From Patiria pectinifera (lineage: Eukaryota > Echinodermata > Asteroidea > Valvatida > Asterinidae): a DNA stretch of 64,000 bases. The position numbers were made by a program, and so were the translations under genes. The notes under the pieces were generated by a model, which worked only from the letters and a program-made list of their open reading frames with translations, was not told the origin of the DNA and made no database searches. The DNA lies in contig CM057149.1 in the NCBI GenBank assembly GCA_029964075.1, forward strand, positions 38,460,900-38,524,899, written 5' to 3'. Below, one piece after another: positions 12,342 through 25,421 of the stretch. Positions within the stretch are counted from its first letter, which is position 1, and every line of letters begins with the position of its first letter.

Positions 12342-13032
12342 CTTTCCATTTAAATTTTGTTGGAAACCTGATCCATTAAAATGTACAAGAGACCAGCCAC
12401 GAAGACTTTTACAAAGCACAAACCAATCTGAGATTTTAAAAGGCCCATTTCAAAGATGGAGGCATAGTGGCAGTTACTTGTTCAGATCTGTCATGAGACA
12501 GTTGCTTTGGCCTCCATGATGATAATGTGCTTTAAATAGGTCAATAATGTACTAGGTACCTGAATTTGTGTAAAAACAAATTTGTGTTTGAGTGTACAAC
12601 AGTGGAATTTTGGCGAAAACAGGAACTTTTTGAAATTGAAAAAAAATTAAAGAGTAATTTTATGTTCCACTTATGCAAGGAAATAATAATATTGAATGAA
12701 GTAAGTAATACATATTTGACTTCAGATTTCAATTTCGATTTTTGTATTCATAATACAAATTGCTTATTCCCTCTGTTCTCAAGTGACTACAGAAACGGAG
12801 GTTAAAACAACACAATTGTAAAAATATGTCATTTCACGACTTTTGTAAATATTTATAATGAGTATGCTGCTTGATTATAGTGACTTACCCTTCTTAACTT
12901 CAACTTAAAACTCACAAACTGTCACAAACTCTAACCCCTCACCGCTCTTGACAGTTTCTGCACAAGCTGCTCTCCAACTACCACAAATCCTATTATATGG
13001 ATTCAACTGTACAACTGTCTGAGCCTATTTAA

Positions 13033-13549
13033 AGGGAATGTACATCATTGGCTTTTGCTGTAATTTTCAGAAATGAACTATTTGAGGGGTTAGTATAATA
13101 GATCAATTATTGTTACACTGACATGTTTGAAGTTTTGTGTTCAAAAATGCTATAAAACCAAGAAAAACAAAAGTATTCTGGTTCCCTGACCCCACTAAAG
13201 CTGAAATGGATCAATTTATAGATGCCAAAAATTGTAAGGTAATGGAACCAGTCTAGCTGGCGGTTACCCATTCATAAACATGTAACCAATAGCAAACAAA
13301 ATTTGGACTGAACAAAAATTGGTAAATTTGGAGCAGTAATTGAAAAATAGTTAGGTTTTTCCAACGGTGGTCGGCTGACCACCGTTGAAAATTTATACAA
13401 AAATACCACTTTTCTTGAAAATGAGTTCACGCCAGTGCCATAATTTTACTGGATATAATGTTTTAGACTGTCATAAACATCCTAGTAAGGAATTTTGTAA
13501 AAAATTGGTAGTTTTGTTTTTCGATGTCTACAAATGTTGTATATTCCCT
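13033..13549 (+). mobile_element. Intact TTAA-flanked MITE (517 bp)
   Basis: Flanked by TTAA at 13029-13032 and 13550-13553. Ends are AGGGAATGTACATC and GTATATTCCCT. An internal GGTGGTCGGCTGACCACC palindrome lies near 13367. The paralogous position after exon 4C reads GAGCCTATTGAAGTGG with no insert (about 16884), an empty site that fixes both ends. Insertion therefore came after the 4B/4C duplication, or the element was lost from C. Confidence 0.88.
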
Positions 13550-15368
13550 TTAAGTGGTTTGGCAGGTAGAATGATCACTATGCAGGTACAGCTTGTGTAG
13601 CAGCCATTTTAAAATGGTCAATTGTACCATTATGAGGGCAGTTGGCAGATTTGGTGAAATCTGTCACCTAATGTTTTGTTTTCGATATGTAGGGCAATGC
13701 TCTGCAAATTGTCACTGAGCACAGGAGGGTTAGCTAATGAGTGTAACACAAATGTATCTATTGCATATATATTTTATATCTATGTGTATAATGATGTGAC
13801 CCAAAATGTACAGGTACATGTATTAAAAGAATTGACTCATTTGGATAGAACATCAGGTTACTTCTTTTGTTTATACCCCATTGGTTTTTAATATCAATAC
13901 GAACGATGCTTACTTTTCTTTTACATTGTAATCCAAATGCGAGGCAAGAATGCACGAAAGGCTCGCGAAGATCACGCCGAGTGCGCATGCTCGTGATATC
14001 GTCATCTACTACCCGCCTATTTCACGGCCTGCCCTGCACAGGAAGACATTAAAATTACTCAACCTTTTACTAACAAAACATATATATTTCTGCGGGTTCC
14101 AATGTGTCAAACGAGTCCACTGAAGGCTGAAGGGATTAAAAAAAAACAGTATGAAATCTTCCAATTCTGGTTGCCAGATTCCACTAAACATATAGCACTA
14201 TGTGTCCCAATTTGTGTTAGAACAAAGAAAGTTGGTTTGACAGTAGATTCATTGGATTTTGGAGGGTACAAGAACTTAAAAAAAAAAGATTAGAGTACAT
14301 TTATGCAAGGACAGAATAATTTTGAATGAAGTAATAGATATTTGATTTCAGATTTCAATTTTAATTTATGTATTCATGACATTACTTACTTATTCCCTCT
14401 GTTCTCAAGTAACAAGAAAAACGAGTGGTTAAAACAACGAAAACAAATGTTGAAAATGAGTGTGCTGGGTGATGATAATGAGTGTAATACAAATGTATCT
14501 ATTAAACGTATGTTTTATGATCAAACAAATGTAAAAAAAACTTAAGCTATGATAAAACAAATGTAAAGAATTAAGCTAAATTATATCAATAAAAAACATA
14601 TATTTATTCACATATATTTCCTCCAAAGTTGTTGTTTTCAATGTACTTTCACTATTTAGTCTGGCAAAATCTTTGAAAGATAGAATAAAAAAAAATGTCA
14701 GAGGTGTCCATTTCTTGTCCTAGTAAATTTTCAGGTTTGGGGGATTCAGGAACAAATGAGCACATAACGCATGTCAATTAATTGATTAATATTTTAAAAC
14801 AATATATCCTTCAGTTATTTGCGAGAGTCACTTGTACGACGTGGCACACTATTTTAGGCTGCCATGTTTATTTGAACTATTTGCCTCGCTTTGATTTTCA
14901 AGATTGCCCACCCTAAGAAAGGTATATTGTGGCTGACAGGCTTGGCAGTTTGAGAAAATCTGGGAGTTGTAATTTTTTTCAACATTTGTTATGTGATCCA
15001 ACGGCATCTAATGTTTTATAAAGTGACAGAATTGTGTTTTGGAAAATCAGATTCTGCATTGAGGTCTTATGAAACAGAGATGGGTAACTTGACATTTCAA
15101 ATGAAAACATACAACTAATGATGGTGGATCCCAACTTGTGACTCTAGGTGGCCACCCCCCCCCAAAAAAAAACCCAAACAAAACAGAAGACCTCAAAACT
15201 TGTGTACATTTCTACAACCAGTGAGATGCATGTATTACAAATTTGGAATGGAATTTTCGGAGAGTTCATGTGACGTGTGCTACATCGGCATTATAAGTGT
15301 GGCAAAACGAATTTGTTACATATTTGATAAAAGTGTCTGTTTCTTTGGGAACGTGCTTCTCTCAACAG

Positions 15369-16185
15369 TCACTATGCCGTGCCCAGTTACCCGAACATCC
15401 CTGGCTTGGAAACGTTTTCAGGGAAGGTCATCCACAGTCACGAATACCGCCACCCGGAGGATTTCAAGGGCCAGACGGTGGTCTTGTTCGGTGCTGGATC
15501 CTCTGGCCGTGACATCTGCGTGGATCTCCACACCTTCGTGGACAAAATCTATTTCAGTCATCACATCCCGAACATCGACGCCTTGCTTCCTGATAACCTG
15601 CGACAAGTCCCAGATATAAAGTCTATAGACAAGGGCCGCGTGGTGTTCACAGATGGGCAAAGCGTCGAGGCCGATGTGCTGATGTTGTGCACAGGATACC
15701 TCTACGACTTCCCGTTCTTGACGCCGGAGTGCGAAGTTGTCGTAGACCGGAAGAAAATATCGCCGCTGTATAAACACATCCTGCACACCAAGCACACCTC
15801 ACTGTCTTTCATTGGAGTTGTCTGGACTATCAGCCCCTTCCAGTTACTAGCATGCCAGGTACGGTTTGCCATGGCTGCCTTAGACGGCACTATGGTCCTA
15901 CCCAGCATGGCGGACATGGACGCCGACACACAACGTGATTACGAGTATCGTCGCGATGAGTTAAAGTACCCACATCACTACGCTCACAAGATGGACCACT
16001 TGCAGTGGGAGTACAACAAGGAACTGCTACGGCTTGCTAATGTTGTGGATGATGACGGGGCCACTTTACCTCTCTTCAAGGAGCTTTATGCCCTGACTTG
16101 GCGCTTGCGAGCGAAGGATCTTGTCAATTATAAGAAGCGCATCATTGAGATGTCTGACGACTTGACTAGCTGGCAGGTTTTGTAA
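15369..16185 (+). CDS. FMO alternative terminal exon 4C
   Basis: This 817-nt exon has the same acceptor and phase as 4A, and the frame is open. It keeps FSGKVIHSHEY and the CTGYLYDFPF segment. The NADPH motif reads GAGSSG, which retains the three glycines of GxGxxG. It differs from 4B at 12 of 268 residues compared. Four of these sit together near the C-terminus, where 4C has the 4A-like LYALTxRLRAKDL instead of LYDATKRLRTEDL, a sign of gene conversion with 4A. The poly(A) hexamer position is ATTTAAA. Likely an alternative last exon of the same FMO gene; use is unproven. Confidence 0.82.
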
Positions 16186-19100
16186 CCTTCCATTTAAATG
16201 TTGTTGGAAACCTGAACCATTTAAATGTACAAGAGACCAGTCACGAAGACTTTTACGAAGCACAAACTAATCTTATATTTTAAAGGCCCATTTCAAAGGT
16301 GGAGGCATAGTGCCAGCTAGGTCTGTCTTGAGGCAGTTGCTTTGTACAATGCTTTCGCCATTGAAGGGGGCCTACATGATAATAGTGTGCTTCAATAGGT
16401 CTATAATGTACTAGGTACCTGAATTTGTGTAAAAACAAATTTAGATTTGAGTGTACAACAGTGGAATTTTGGAGAAAAAAGGAACTTTTTGAAATTGAAA
16501 AAAAAAATTAAAAAGTAACTTAATGTTCCTCTTATGCGAGGAAACAATAATATTGAATGAAGTAAGTAATACATATTTGACTTCAGATTTCAATTTCGAT
16601 TTTTGTATTCATAATATAAATTACTTATTCCCTCTGTTCTCAAGTGACTACAGAAACAGAGGTTAAAACAACACAATTGTAAAAATATGTCATTTCACGA
16701 CTTTTAAGTTTTATAAATATTTATAATGAGTGTGCTGCTTGATTATACATGTAGTGACTAACCCTCCTTAACTTCAACTTAAAACTCACAAACTGTCACA
16801 AACTCTAACCCCCACTGCTCTTGACGGTTTTTGTACAAGCTGCTCTCCAACTGCCACAAATCCTTATGGATCCAACTGTCAGAGCCTATTGAAGTGGTTT
16901 TGCAGATAGTATGACAACTGATGCAGGTAGCAGCCATTTTAAAATTGTCAATTGTACCATTATGAGGGCAATTGGCAGATTTGGTGAAATCTGTCACCTA
17001 ATGTTTTGTTTTTGATATGTAGGGCAATGCTCTGCAAATTGTCACTGAGCACAGGAGGGTTAGCTAATGAGTGTAATACAAATGTATCTATTGCATATAT
17101 ATTTTAATGGAATTTTATGATGAAACAAATGTAAAAAATAAAGCTTAATATTTCCCCCAAAACTTATTTTTCGCCAAAGTTGTCTTAGCCTTCACTGTTT
17201 AGTCTGACAAAATCTTAGAAATATTGTATTAAAATACATGTATCTTTTAAAGGAGTCTATTTGTTTTTATAGCAAGAGTAAACTACCCGTAAATGAAAAC
17301 ATTAATTGAAGTGGGGCTGAGCATCGGAACCGGTTATCCGAGCACCCGACCATTGATGAGGAACGGGTTCCAGATTTACGGATCGGATACCCGTAACCAA
17401 CTTTACAAATTACTTATAGTAACTTCTCAGACAATGAAAAAGAAAGGTTTTGAATGTCATTTGTGGGGAATTTTCAAAATGAAAACCAGGCTACATGGGA
17501 AAACACAACAGAAGTTGCAATTTCTATAGATAAAGCTAAGACCTTTGTTATGCTGCCACCATTTCAGTCTTGTTCCATGTATCCAATAACAGTACTGAAT
17601 GATAATTCTGTATGCAAAAAGAAACCAGACTATTTTTCCTTCCAGCCTCGCTTTGGTAAAATCCAAATGGCCGCAACGTGATTAATGGTCTGTAAAGCTC
17701 ATTATACACACATGAATTACTGCATTGACGCAACAGTGTGGTAAAGTGGTAGTATCACACCCCTAAATTGAAGTTAGTGGAATGTTTTAAAATAATATGT
17801 CCTGCAGCTGAGGTTTTTTTTAATATTAGCAGCTGTCTTAACTTCCATTTCGGCCTTCGGAGATATACATGTAGTAAACACAATAGGAGTGCGCCATTTG
17901 GTTCTACGTAGACTCGTTTGTAGTTACTCAAATTGACCCAATTCAAATGGTGTTCTCCTGTTGTGTCTGCTATTGTGTTATGCATTAGATAACACAAGAA
18001 TAGTGTTTATAATATACATGGACATTTTAAACTTTCAGTTTAGTTGAATTTTAAGAGCACTCTTGCCACTAAGAGTCCAGAAAATGTCTATTTCATTAAA
18101 AAGTATGTTTTTAATAATTTCATTAAATTGTATGCTTTCTAAAGACATTATTTTTTAAATTTCAACATATTAATTAAAGAAATTGAAAGAATGAAGTTTT
18201 CAGCTATGACATTAAAGTTTAAAACTTGGATCGTTATGCAGATCAATTATTATTTTCGATAACATTTATTAAAAATACCCATGCAGTCCGAATGTGACAA
18301 ATTTATTTTGCAACATTGATGTTGACTTTGATTTCTTTCAGTTGAAGTGATTTGTTTGTACATTTGTACATTTATGCGTTGACGTTGTCATCTCCAGCTC
18401 ATCAACCTGTCCAATCAGCTGTTTCTTAACTTTCACATTCGCCGTTCATGTCTTGAGTTAGAGTGCATTTGCATATTTACACAGGTGCCAGTATATTCTA
18501 CAGGTGTTTTTCTGCACAGTGTATGGGAAGATGGGATGACACTACATTGTTAAACACAAAATGCCTGAGATAGTTTACCAATTCATATTGGTCAAGAGAG
18601 CCTGTCACGTGGGTTGTTTTCAACCACTGATAATTGTAACACCAGCTGGACACATCGCAGGAGATTTTCAGCACTACGCGCGTTCTTCGAAACTTCTTCG
18701 TACTTCGAATTACGCCCATAACGAATGTATGTGTACGGAAAAAAATATCGCTGCCGGCCAAGGGTGTTTTAAAAAACATGAAGATCGTTGAACAAAATCG
18801 TTGGAAATGTGTGAATTAGTGACTTGGGATAGTCGCCGATATTACATGGCAGGAACCGAAGCTCTAAATTTGCAGCAATTTGAATGATGTGACCCAAAAT
18901 ATACTTTCAATAATGCATGTGAAAACAGGTACATGTATTAAAAGAATTGACTCATTTGGATAGAACATCAGGCTACTTCTTTTGTTTATACCCCATTGGT
19001 TTTTAATATCAATACGAATGATGCTTACTTTTCTTTTACATTGTAATCCAAATGCGAGGCAAGAGTGCACGAAAGGCTCGCGAAGATCACGCCGAGTGCG

Positions 19101-20453
19101 CATGCCCGTGATATCGTCATCTGCTATCTGCGTATTTCACGGCCTGCCCTGCACAGGAAGACATTAAAATTACTCAACCTTTTACTAACAAAACATATAT
19201 TTCTGCGGGTTCCCATGTGTCAAACGATTCCACTGAAGGCTGAAGGGATTAAAAAAAAACAGTATAAAATCTTCCAATTCTGGTTGCCAGATTCCACTAA
19301 ACATATAGCACTATGTGTCCCAATTTGTGTTAGAACAAAGAAAGTTGGTTTGACAGTAGACTCATTGGATTTTGGAGGGTACAAGAACTTTAAAAAAAAG
19401 ATTAGAGTACATTTATGCAAGGACAGAATAATTTTGAATGAAGTAATAGATATTTAATTTCAGATTTCAATTTTTAATTTTTTCCCTCTGTTCTCAAGTA
19501 ACGAGAAAAAAGAGTGGTTAAACAACGAAAACAAATGTTGAAAATGAGTGTGCTGGGTAATGATAATGAGTGTAATACAAATGTATCTATTAAACGTATG
19601 TTTTATGATCAAACAAATGTAAAAAAAAACTTAAGCTATGATAAAACAAATTAAGCTAAATAATATCAATAAAAAACGTATATATTTATTCACATATATT
19701 TCCTCCAAAGTTGTTGTTTTCAATGTACTTTCACTATTTAGTCTGGCAAAATCTTTGAAAGATAGAATTAAAAAAAAATGTCAGAGGAGTCAATTTCTTG
19801 TCCTAGTAAATTCTCAGGTTTTGGGGATTCAGGAACAAATGAGCACATAATGCATGTCAATTAATTGATTAATATTTTAAAACAATATATCCTTCAGGTT
19901 ATTGCGAGAGTCACTTGTACACCGTGGCGCACAATTTTAGGCCGCCATGTTTATTTGAACTATTTGCCTCGCTTTGATTTTCAAGATGGCGTACCATGAG
20001 AAAGGTATATTGTGGCCGACAGGCTTGGCAGTTTGAGAAAATCTGGGAGTTGTAATTTTTGTCAACATGTGTTATGTGATCCAACGGCATCTAATGTTTT
20101 ATAAAGTGACAGAACTGTGTTTTGGAAAATCAGATTCTGCATTGAGGTCTTATGAAACAGAGATTGGTTAACTTGACATTTCAAATAAAAACATACAACT
20201 AATGATGGTGGATCTCAACTTGTGACTCTAGGTGGCCACCCCCCCCAAAAAAAAAACACACAAAAAAAAACCACAGAAGACCTCAAAACTTGTGTACATT
20301 TCTACAACCAGTGAGATGCATGTATTACAAATTTGGAATTTTCGGAGAGTTCATGTGACGTGTGCTACATCGGCATTATAAGTGTGGCAAAACGAATTTG
20401 TTACATATTTGATAAAAGTGTCTGTTTCTTTGGGAACGTGCTTTTCTCAACAG

Positions 20454-21270
20454 TCAGTATGCCGTGCCCAGTTACCCGAACATCCCTGGCTTGGAAACGT
20501 TTTCAGGGAAGGTCTTCCACAGTCACGAATACCGCCACCCGGAGGATTTCAAGGGCCAGACAGTGGTCTTGTTCGGTGCTGGATTCTCTGGCCGTGACAT
20601 CTGCGTGGATCTCCACACCTTCGTGGACAAAATCTACCTCAGTCATCACATCCCGAACCTCGACGCCTTGCTTCCTGATAACCTGCTACAAGTCCCAGAT
20701 ATAAAGTCTATAGACAAGGGCCGCGTGGTGTTCACAGATGGGCAAAGCGTCGAGGCCGATGTGCTGATGTTGTGCACAGGATACCTCTACGACTTCCCGT
20801 TCTTGACGCCGGAGTGCGAAGTTGTCGTAGACCGGAAGAAAATATCGCCGCTGTATAAACACATCCTGCACACCAAGCACACCTCACTGTCTTTCATTGG
20901 AGTTGTCTGGACTATCAGCCCCTTCCAGTTACTAGCATGCCAGGTACGGTTTGCCATGGCTGCCTTAGACGGCACTATGGTCCTACCCAGCATGGCGGAC
21001 ATGGACGCCGACACACAACGTGATTACGAGTATCGTCGCGACGAGTTGAAGTACCCACACCACCACGCTCACAAGATGGACCACTTGCAGTGGGAATACA
21101 ACAAGGAGCTTCTACGGCTGGCCAACGTTGTGGATGACGACGGGGCCACTTTACCTCTCTTCAAGGAGCTTTATGACGCGACGAAACGCTTGCGAACTGA
21201 GGACCTTGTCAACTATAAGAAGCGCAACATTGAGATATCTGACGACTTGACTAGCTGGCAGGTTTTGTAA
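20454..21270 (+). CDS. FMO alternative terminal exon 4D
   Basis: This is the fourth 817-nt copy, with the acceptor at 20451-20453 in the same phase and an open frame. The signature is FSGKVFHSHEY and the NADPH motif is GAGFSG (glycines kept, a bulky Phe in a variable position). It differs from 4B at 8 of 268 residues, including Tyr to His in the PHHY stretch and Ile to Asn near the end. At 21106-21126 the DNA matches 4A and not 4B or 4C, a short conversion tract. It is the last complete unit. Use with exons 1-3 would need a roughly 13-kb intron from 7123 to 20453. Confidence 0.8.
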
Positions 21271-22435
21271 CCTCCCATTTAAATTTTGTTGGAAACCTGA
21301 ACCATTTAAATGTACAAGAGACCAGTCACGAAGATTTTTACGAAGCACAAACTAATCTGACATTTGAAAGGCCCATTTCAAAGGTGGAGGCATAGTGCCA
21401 GCTAGATCTGTCATGAGGCACTTGCTTTGTACAATGCTTTCGCCATTGAAGGGGGCCTACATGATAATAGTGTGCTTCAATCGGTCTATAATGTACTTGG
21501 TACCTGAATTTGCGTAAAAACAAATTAAGGTTTGAATGTACAACAGTGGAATTTTGGAGAAAACAGGAACTTTTTAAATTGAAAAAAAAAATAAAGAGTA
21601 ACTCTATGTTCCACTTATGCAAGGAAACAATAATATTGAATGAAGTAAGTAATACATATTTGACTCCAGATTTCAATTTCGATTTTTGTATTCATAATAT
21701 AAATTACTTATTCACTCTGTTCTAAAGTGACTACAGAAACGGAGGTTAAAACAACACAATTGTAAAAATATGTCATTTCACGACTTTAAGTTTTATAAAT
21801 ATTTATAATGAGTGTGCTGCTTGATTATACATGTAGTGACTAATAATAATATACGTGGACATTTTAAACTACTAGTTTAGTTGAATTTTAAGAGCACTCT
21901 GGCCACTCAGAGTCCAGAACATGTCTATTTTATTAACAAGTATGTATTTTAACAATTTCATTAATTGTAAGCTTTCTAAAGACATTATTTTTTAATTTCA
22001 ACATATTAAAATTAAGATCTTTATGCAGATCAATTATTATTTGATAATAAAAATACCCATGCAGTCCGAATGTGACAAATTTATTTTGAAACATTGATGT
22101 TGATTTTGATTTCTTTCAGTTGAAGTGATTTGTATGTACATTCAGCCCATCAACCTGTTTCGATTAGCTGTTTCTTAACTTTCACATTCGCCTTTTATGT
22201 CTCGAGTTATATGGTGCATTTGCATATTTACACAGGTGCCAGTATATTCTACAGGTGTTTTTCTGCACACTGTATGGGAAGATGGGATGACACTACATTG
22301 TTAAACACAAAATGCCTGAGATAGTTTACCATTTCCTATTGGTCAAGAGAGCCTGTCACGTGGGTGGTTTTCAACCACTGATAATTGTAACACCAGCTGG
22401 ACACATCGCAGGAGATTTTTAGCCCTACGCGCGCA

Positions 22436-23358
22436 AGGCACGGGTCTCGGCACATACCGTAGACATGCCGACTAGTGATTTATTTTTCCATACCACATGG
22501 AGGTACCGCATGCTGGCTACTATACCGGGTGGATAAAAAAAAACCCGAAACCGAGATATTATTGCTAATTGGAACAGAAGTAGGGCACATTGTGAATCAA
22601 AAGGAGATATTCTCTGTTAGGGTTGAATCTCCTCTTTAAAATGACACCCTGATTATGTCATTACATTCACGGTTGACCGAGCAGTGACCAATTTTAGGAA
22701 AGGGTCTATTTAGAAAATTGCGCCACTTTTCAATTGTGTGTGTGTGTCTGTGTGCTCTTGTATTGTATAACGCTCGAGGACAGACAACAAAAGGAGCACA
22801 AAGGAGCCTTTGACCCTCGGACGACGGTGCCTATTGTTAAAACCGGTCCTCGATCGTACGGTTATGTACTTAGTCTATGGGAAAGTGTTATATTAGAGGG
22901 CCAAAGGAAAACACAATACAGTCGAGTCTCGTTAATACAAACTCGTTCGGACCTAGCCAAATTGTTTGTTATATCAGAATTTTATATTAAGAGGAACATC
23001 AGTCCCATTCTTTGTGCACATAAATGCACAGTCGGGACTAAGGCTTTATGTTTGTTATAGCCAGAATTTTGTATTAACAGAGTTTGTACTAACGAGATTC
23101 GACTGTAGTTGTCCTCAGGCGTATAGTAAAAAAAGACGATGGGTGTGTGTGTGTGGTTTTTTTTTGTGTGGCGTCATTTGTCACAGAGTAAAGGCTATGG
23201 TTGCCAATCAATGCAGGTGGGGAAAAAAGGGATTTCACCATGAAAAGTGGCGCATTTCTCTTGTCAGACATTCGAAACATTTTTCTTTTACTAATATGTG
23301 GTTTGGAGGATTTTTTTCAAGGGAAAATAAAGTCCGAGAACCTGACTTGCAACTCAAC
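22436..23358. mobile_element. About 0.9-kb insertion in the unit after exon 4D
   Basis: The 4C-4D spacer (near 18690) continues straight from the ACGCGCG phrase into TACTTCGAA with about 18 bases between. After 4D the same two phrases are separated by about 0.92 kb. The insert contains a TG microsatellite (22736-22752) and the TA-flanked MITE at 22919-23105. No clean target duplication is visible, so the type is unknown. Confidence 0.5.
22919..23105. mobile_element. Tc1/mariner-pogo-like MITE (187 bp)
   Basis: Ends CAGTCGAGTCTCGTTAATAC and its inverted counterpart GTACTAACGAGATTCGACTG are flanked by TA on both sides. The end sequence and TA target site are typical of pogo/Tigger-type MITEs. 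No coding capacity. Confidence 0.75.
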
Positions 23359-23910
23359 GTACTTCGAAATACGCCCATAACGAATGTATATGTACGGAAA
23401 AAATATCGCGGCCGGCCAAAGGTGTTTTACAAAACATGAAGACTTTTTGAACAAAATCGTTGGAAATGTGTGAATTAGTGACTTGGGATAGTCGCCGATA
23501 TTACATGGCAGGAACCGAAGCTCTAAATTTGCAGCAATTTGAATGATGTGACCCAAAATAAACTTTCAATAATGCATGTGAAAACAGGTACATGTATTAA
23601 AAGAATTGACTCATTTGGATAGAACATCAGGTTACTTCTTTTGTTTATACCCCATTGGTTTTTAATATCTATACGAATGATGCTTACTTTTCTTCTACAC
23701 TGCAATCCAAATGCGAGGCAAGAATGCACGAAAGGCTAGCGAAGATCACGCCGAGTGCGCATGCCCGTGAAACCGTCATCTACTACCCGCCTATTTCACG
23801 GCCTGCCCTGCACAGGAAGACATTAAAATTACTCAACCTTTTACGAACTAAAAATATATATTTCTGCGGGTTCCAATGTGTCAAACGATTCCACTGAAGG
23901 CTGAAGGAAT
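23340..23910 (+). repeat. Truncated fifth FMO-array unit (spacer only)
   Basis: It matches the spacer sequence at about 18690-19255 ahead of exon 4D, up to the CACTGAAGGCTGAAGG phrase. It then changes to unrelated sequence at about 23911. The terminal exon and splice acceptor that should follow are absent, marking the array edge. Confidence 0.75.
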
Positions 23911-25421
23911 TTAAAAAAAAAAGCCGAGTTGCCAAGAAAGAAGATAGCTGTTTCTTTCGGAGCTGCTGAGCTGCATCCTTTCTGCTAACATTGACCCCAC
24001 TTTTGTCTATATGCCGAGCCTAAAATCACCTTGTGGAATATGGCTTGAAAATATCCAGCCGATCTTTACTGCTCTTTAGTGAGTGTTGTTGAAACAGGGG
24101 AAGAATGCAGTATCCAGACGCAATTTCAGCAGTTGTGTACAAACGGAGAGTCAAGAACATTTTCAAAGTATTTCTTAACAAAATTGGAAATGTTCCTCAG
24201 TCACAGATTCATGTCTTTTCAACATTTTTGCATTGACTGACCTTCATTGCTATGATGAAAAAGTGGCTTCAGGATGCAATATTCTTTCCCGAAAAACACT
24301 TGATAACAAATTAATCATTTCTTAATAATTATGTCGTTTATACCGTGAAAACAAAAATGGTTAAATAAACACTCGTTGGCAACGTTATGTAGGCCTATTG
24401 CCCAAAATCAGTATGACATTTAGAGTTGTTTATCATGCATGAGCAGCTTGAATTTGGGGGAAAATTTTGCTCAGGATTGTAGGCAGTAGCCTATATGTTG
24501 CAATGACCAACATTGGCTAATTACTTATTTGTCATATTTTTAGTGTACACCTTTTGATATTCTATAACCAGTTAGGCTATGATTCCGTTGCTGTATCATG
24601 CTGAAGGTTTGGCCTACCAGTTCATTTTAACTCCCAGAATAAATGTAAACATTATGGGCCATCATCCATGTCATGTTCTGTCCGGAAGCTTGTGATGAAA
24701 TACAAATCTTATTTTTTTCTTTGACTTTAACCTATATAGGACTTAATAGGCCTATTGCAAGTTCTCATTTGGCACTGAGTTACAATTTTTTCGGTATGCT
24801 GGGTATAAACGACAATGCGTTATTCAAAAAAGAAAAAAATCTGAAACAATGTTGCAGCAATCTTCCTGATATAAAAGTACCCATATTACTCAGTACCGTC
24901 TGACGATTTTTTGGTCGACACCAATCCGACTTCATGTTTAAACAATCCAAGGCATGCCTAAAGCTGGTCCCGGTCTTCACGCATCCGGCCGGATTTCAAA
25001 TGGCGTTATGGTATAATCCTATACTTTTTGGCAAACTTAAGGTTACAGGCTTGAGCAAGTCTATAATGATTGATTGAGTCAGTCAGTCAGTTGCAAGGAG
25101 GTGGGGTATTCCCTCTGTGACCAGCAAAACTCCACAGATCACGAATGGCCCGCGTGATATTCCAAATTTGGGTTTGCGCGGGCGCATCCATATTTGGGCA
25201 TTTACAAAATATCACATACCCGCAAAATGTAACGTCATTCGATGCGCGATGTAACCTATATGCCCGTATCATATCTTTTGCTTTCTAAAAAAAAGAACGA
25301 TGTTTCAAGTCTTTGATTGACCACTTCCACGAGATAAAAACGGACACTTGGAAATCGCGACTGCTCAAAACGTTCATAAAGTTTAAGAGCTGCACTTGTG
25401 AGTCTTGGTGTAATCGCAACC
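23911..25421. other. Intergenic region between FMO array and EBP-A
   Basis: No gene recognised. Contains TAGGCCTATT phrases and, near 24950-25100, a degraded copy of the dispersed repeat seen at 58455 (GCCTAAAGCTGGTCCC, then ATAATCCTATAC and CAGTCAGTCAG). The EBP-A promoter should lie in the last few hundred bases. Confidence 0.4.

Larger units (their letters stand above)
9209..23910 (+). repeat. Tandem array of FMO terminal-exon units (4 full, 1 truncated)
   Basis: Units start with exons at 9209, 11525, 15369 and 20454 (spacing 2316, 3844 and 5085 bp). Shared non-coding phrases recur in order: 3'-UTR (GGAAACCTGA), GGTACCTGAATTTG, GGCAATGCTCTGCAAATTG, GATGTGACCCAAAATA, CACGAAAGGCT, CACTATGTGTCCCAATTTG, AATAAAAAACATATA, and the acceptor tract GGGAACGTGCTT. 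Introns and flanks are copied along with the exon, so this is segmental DNA duplication and not retrocopying. Spacing differences come from insertions and deletions, including a MITE at 13033 and a 0.9-kb insert at 22436. Confidence 0.9.

Noticed and set aside
11525-21270. Exons 4B-4D as processed retrocopies
   Set aside because: They keep intron acceptors and downstream non-coding sequence and lack exons 1-3, so they arose by DNA duplication.
11525-21270. Exons 4B-4D as independent FMO genes
   Set aside because: No FAD-domain exons lie between the copies, and the frame opens only through the splice acceptor.
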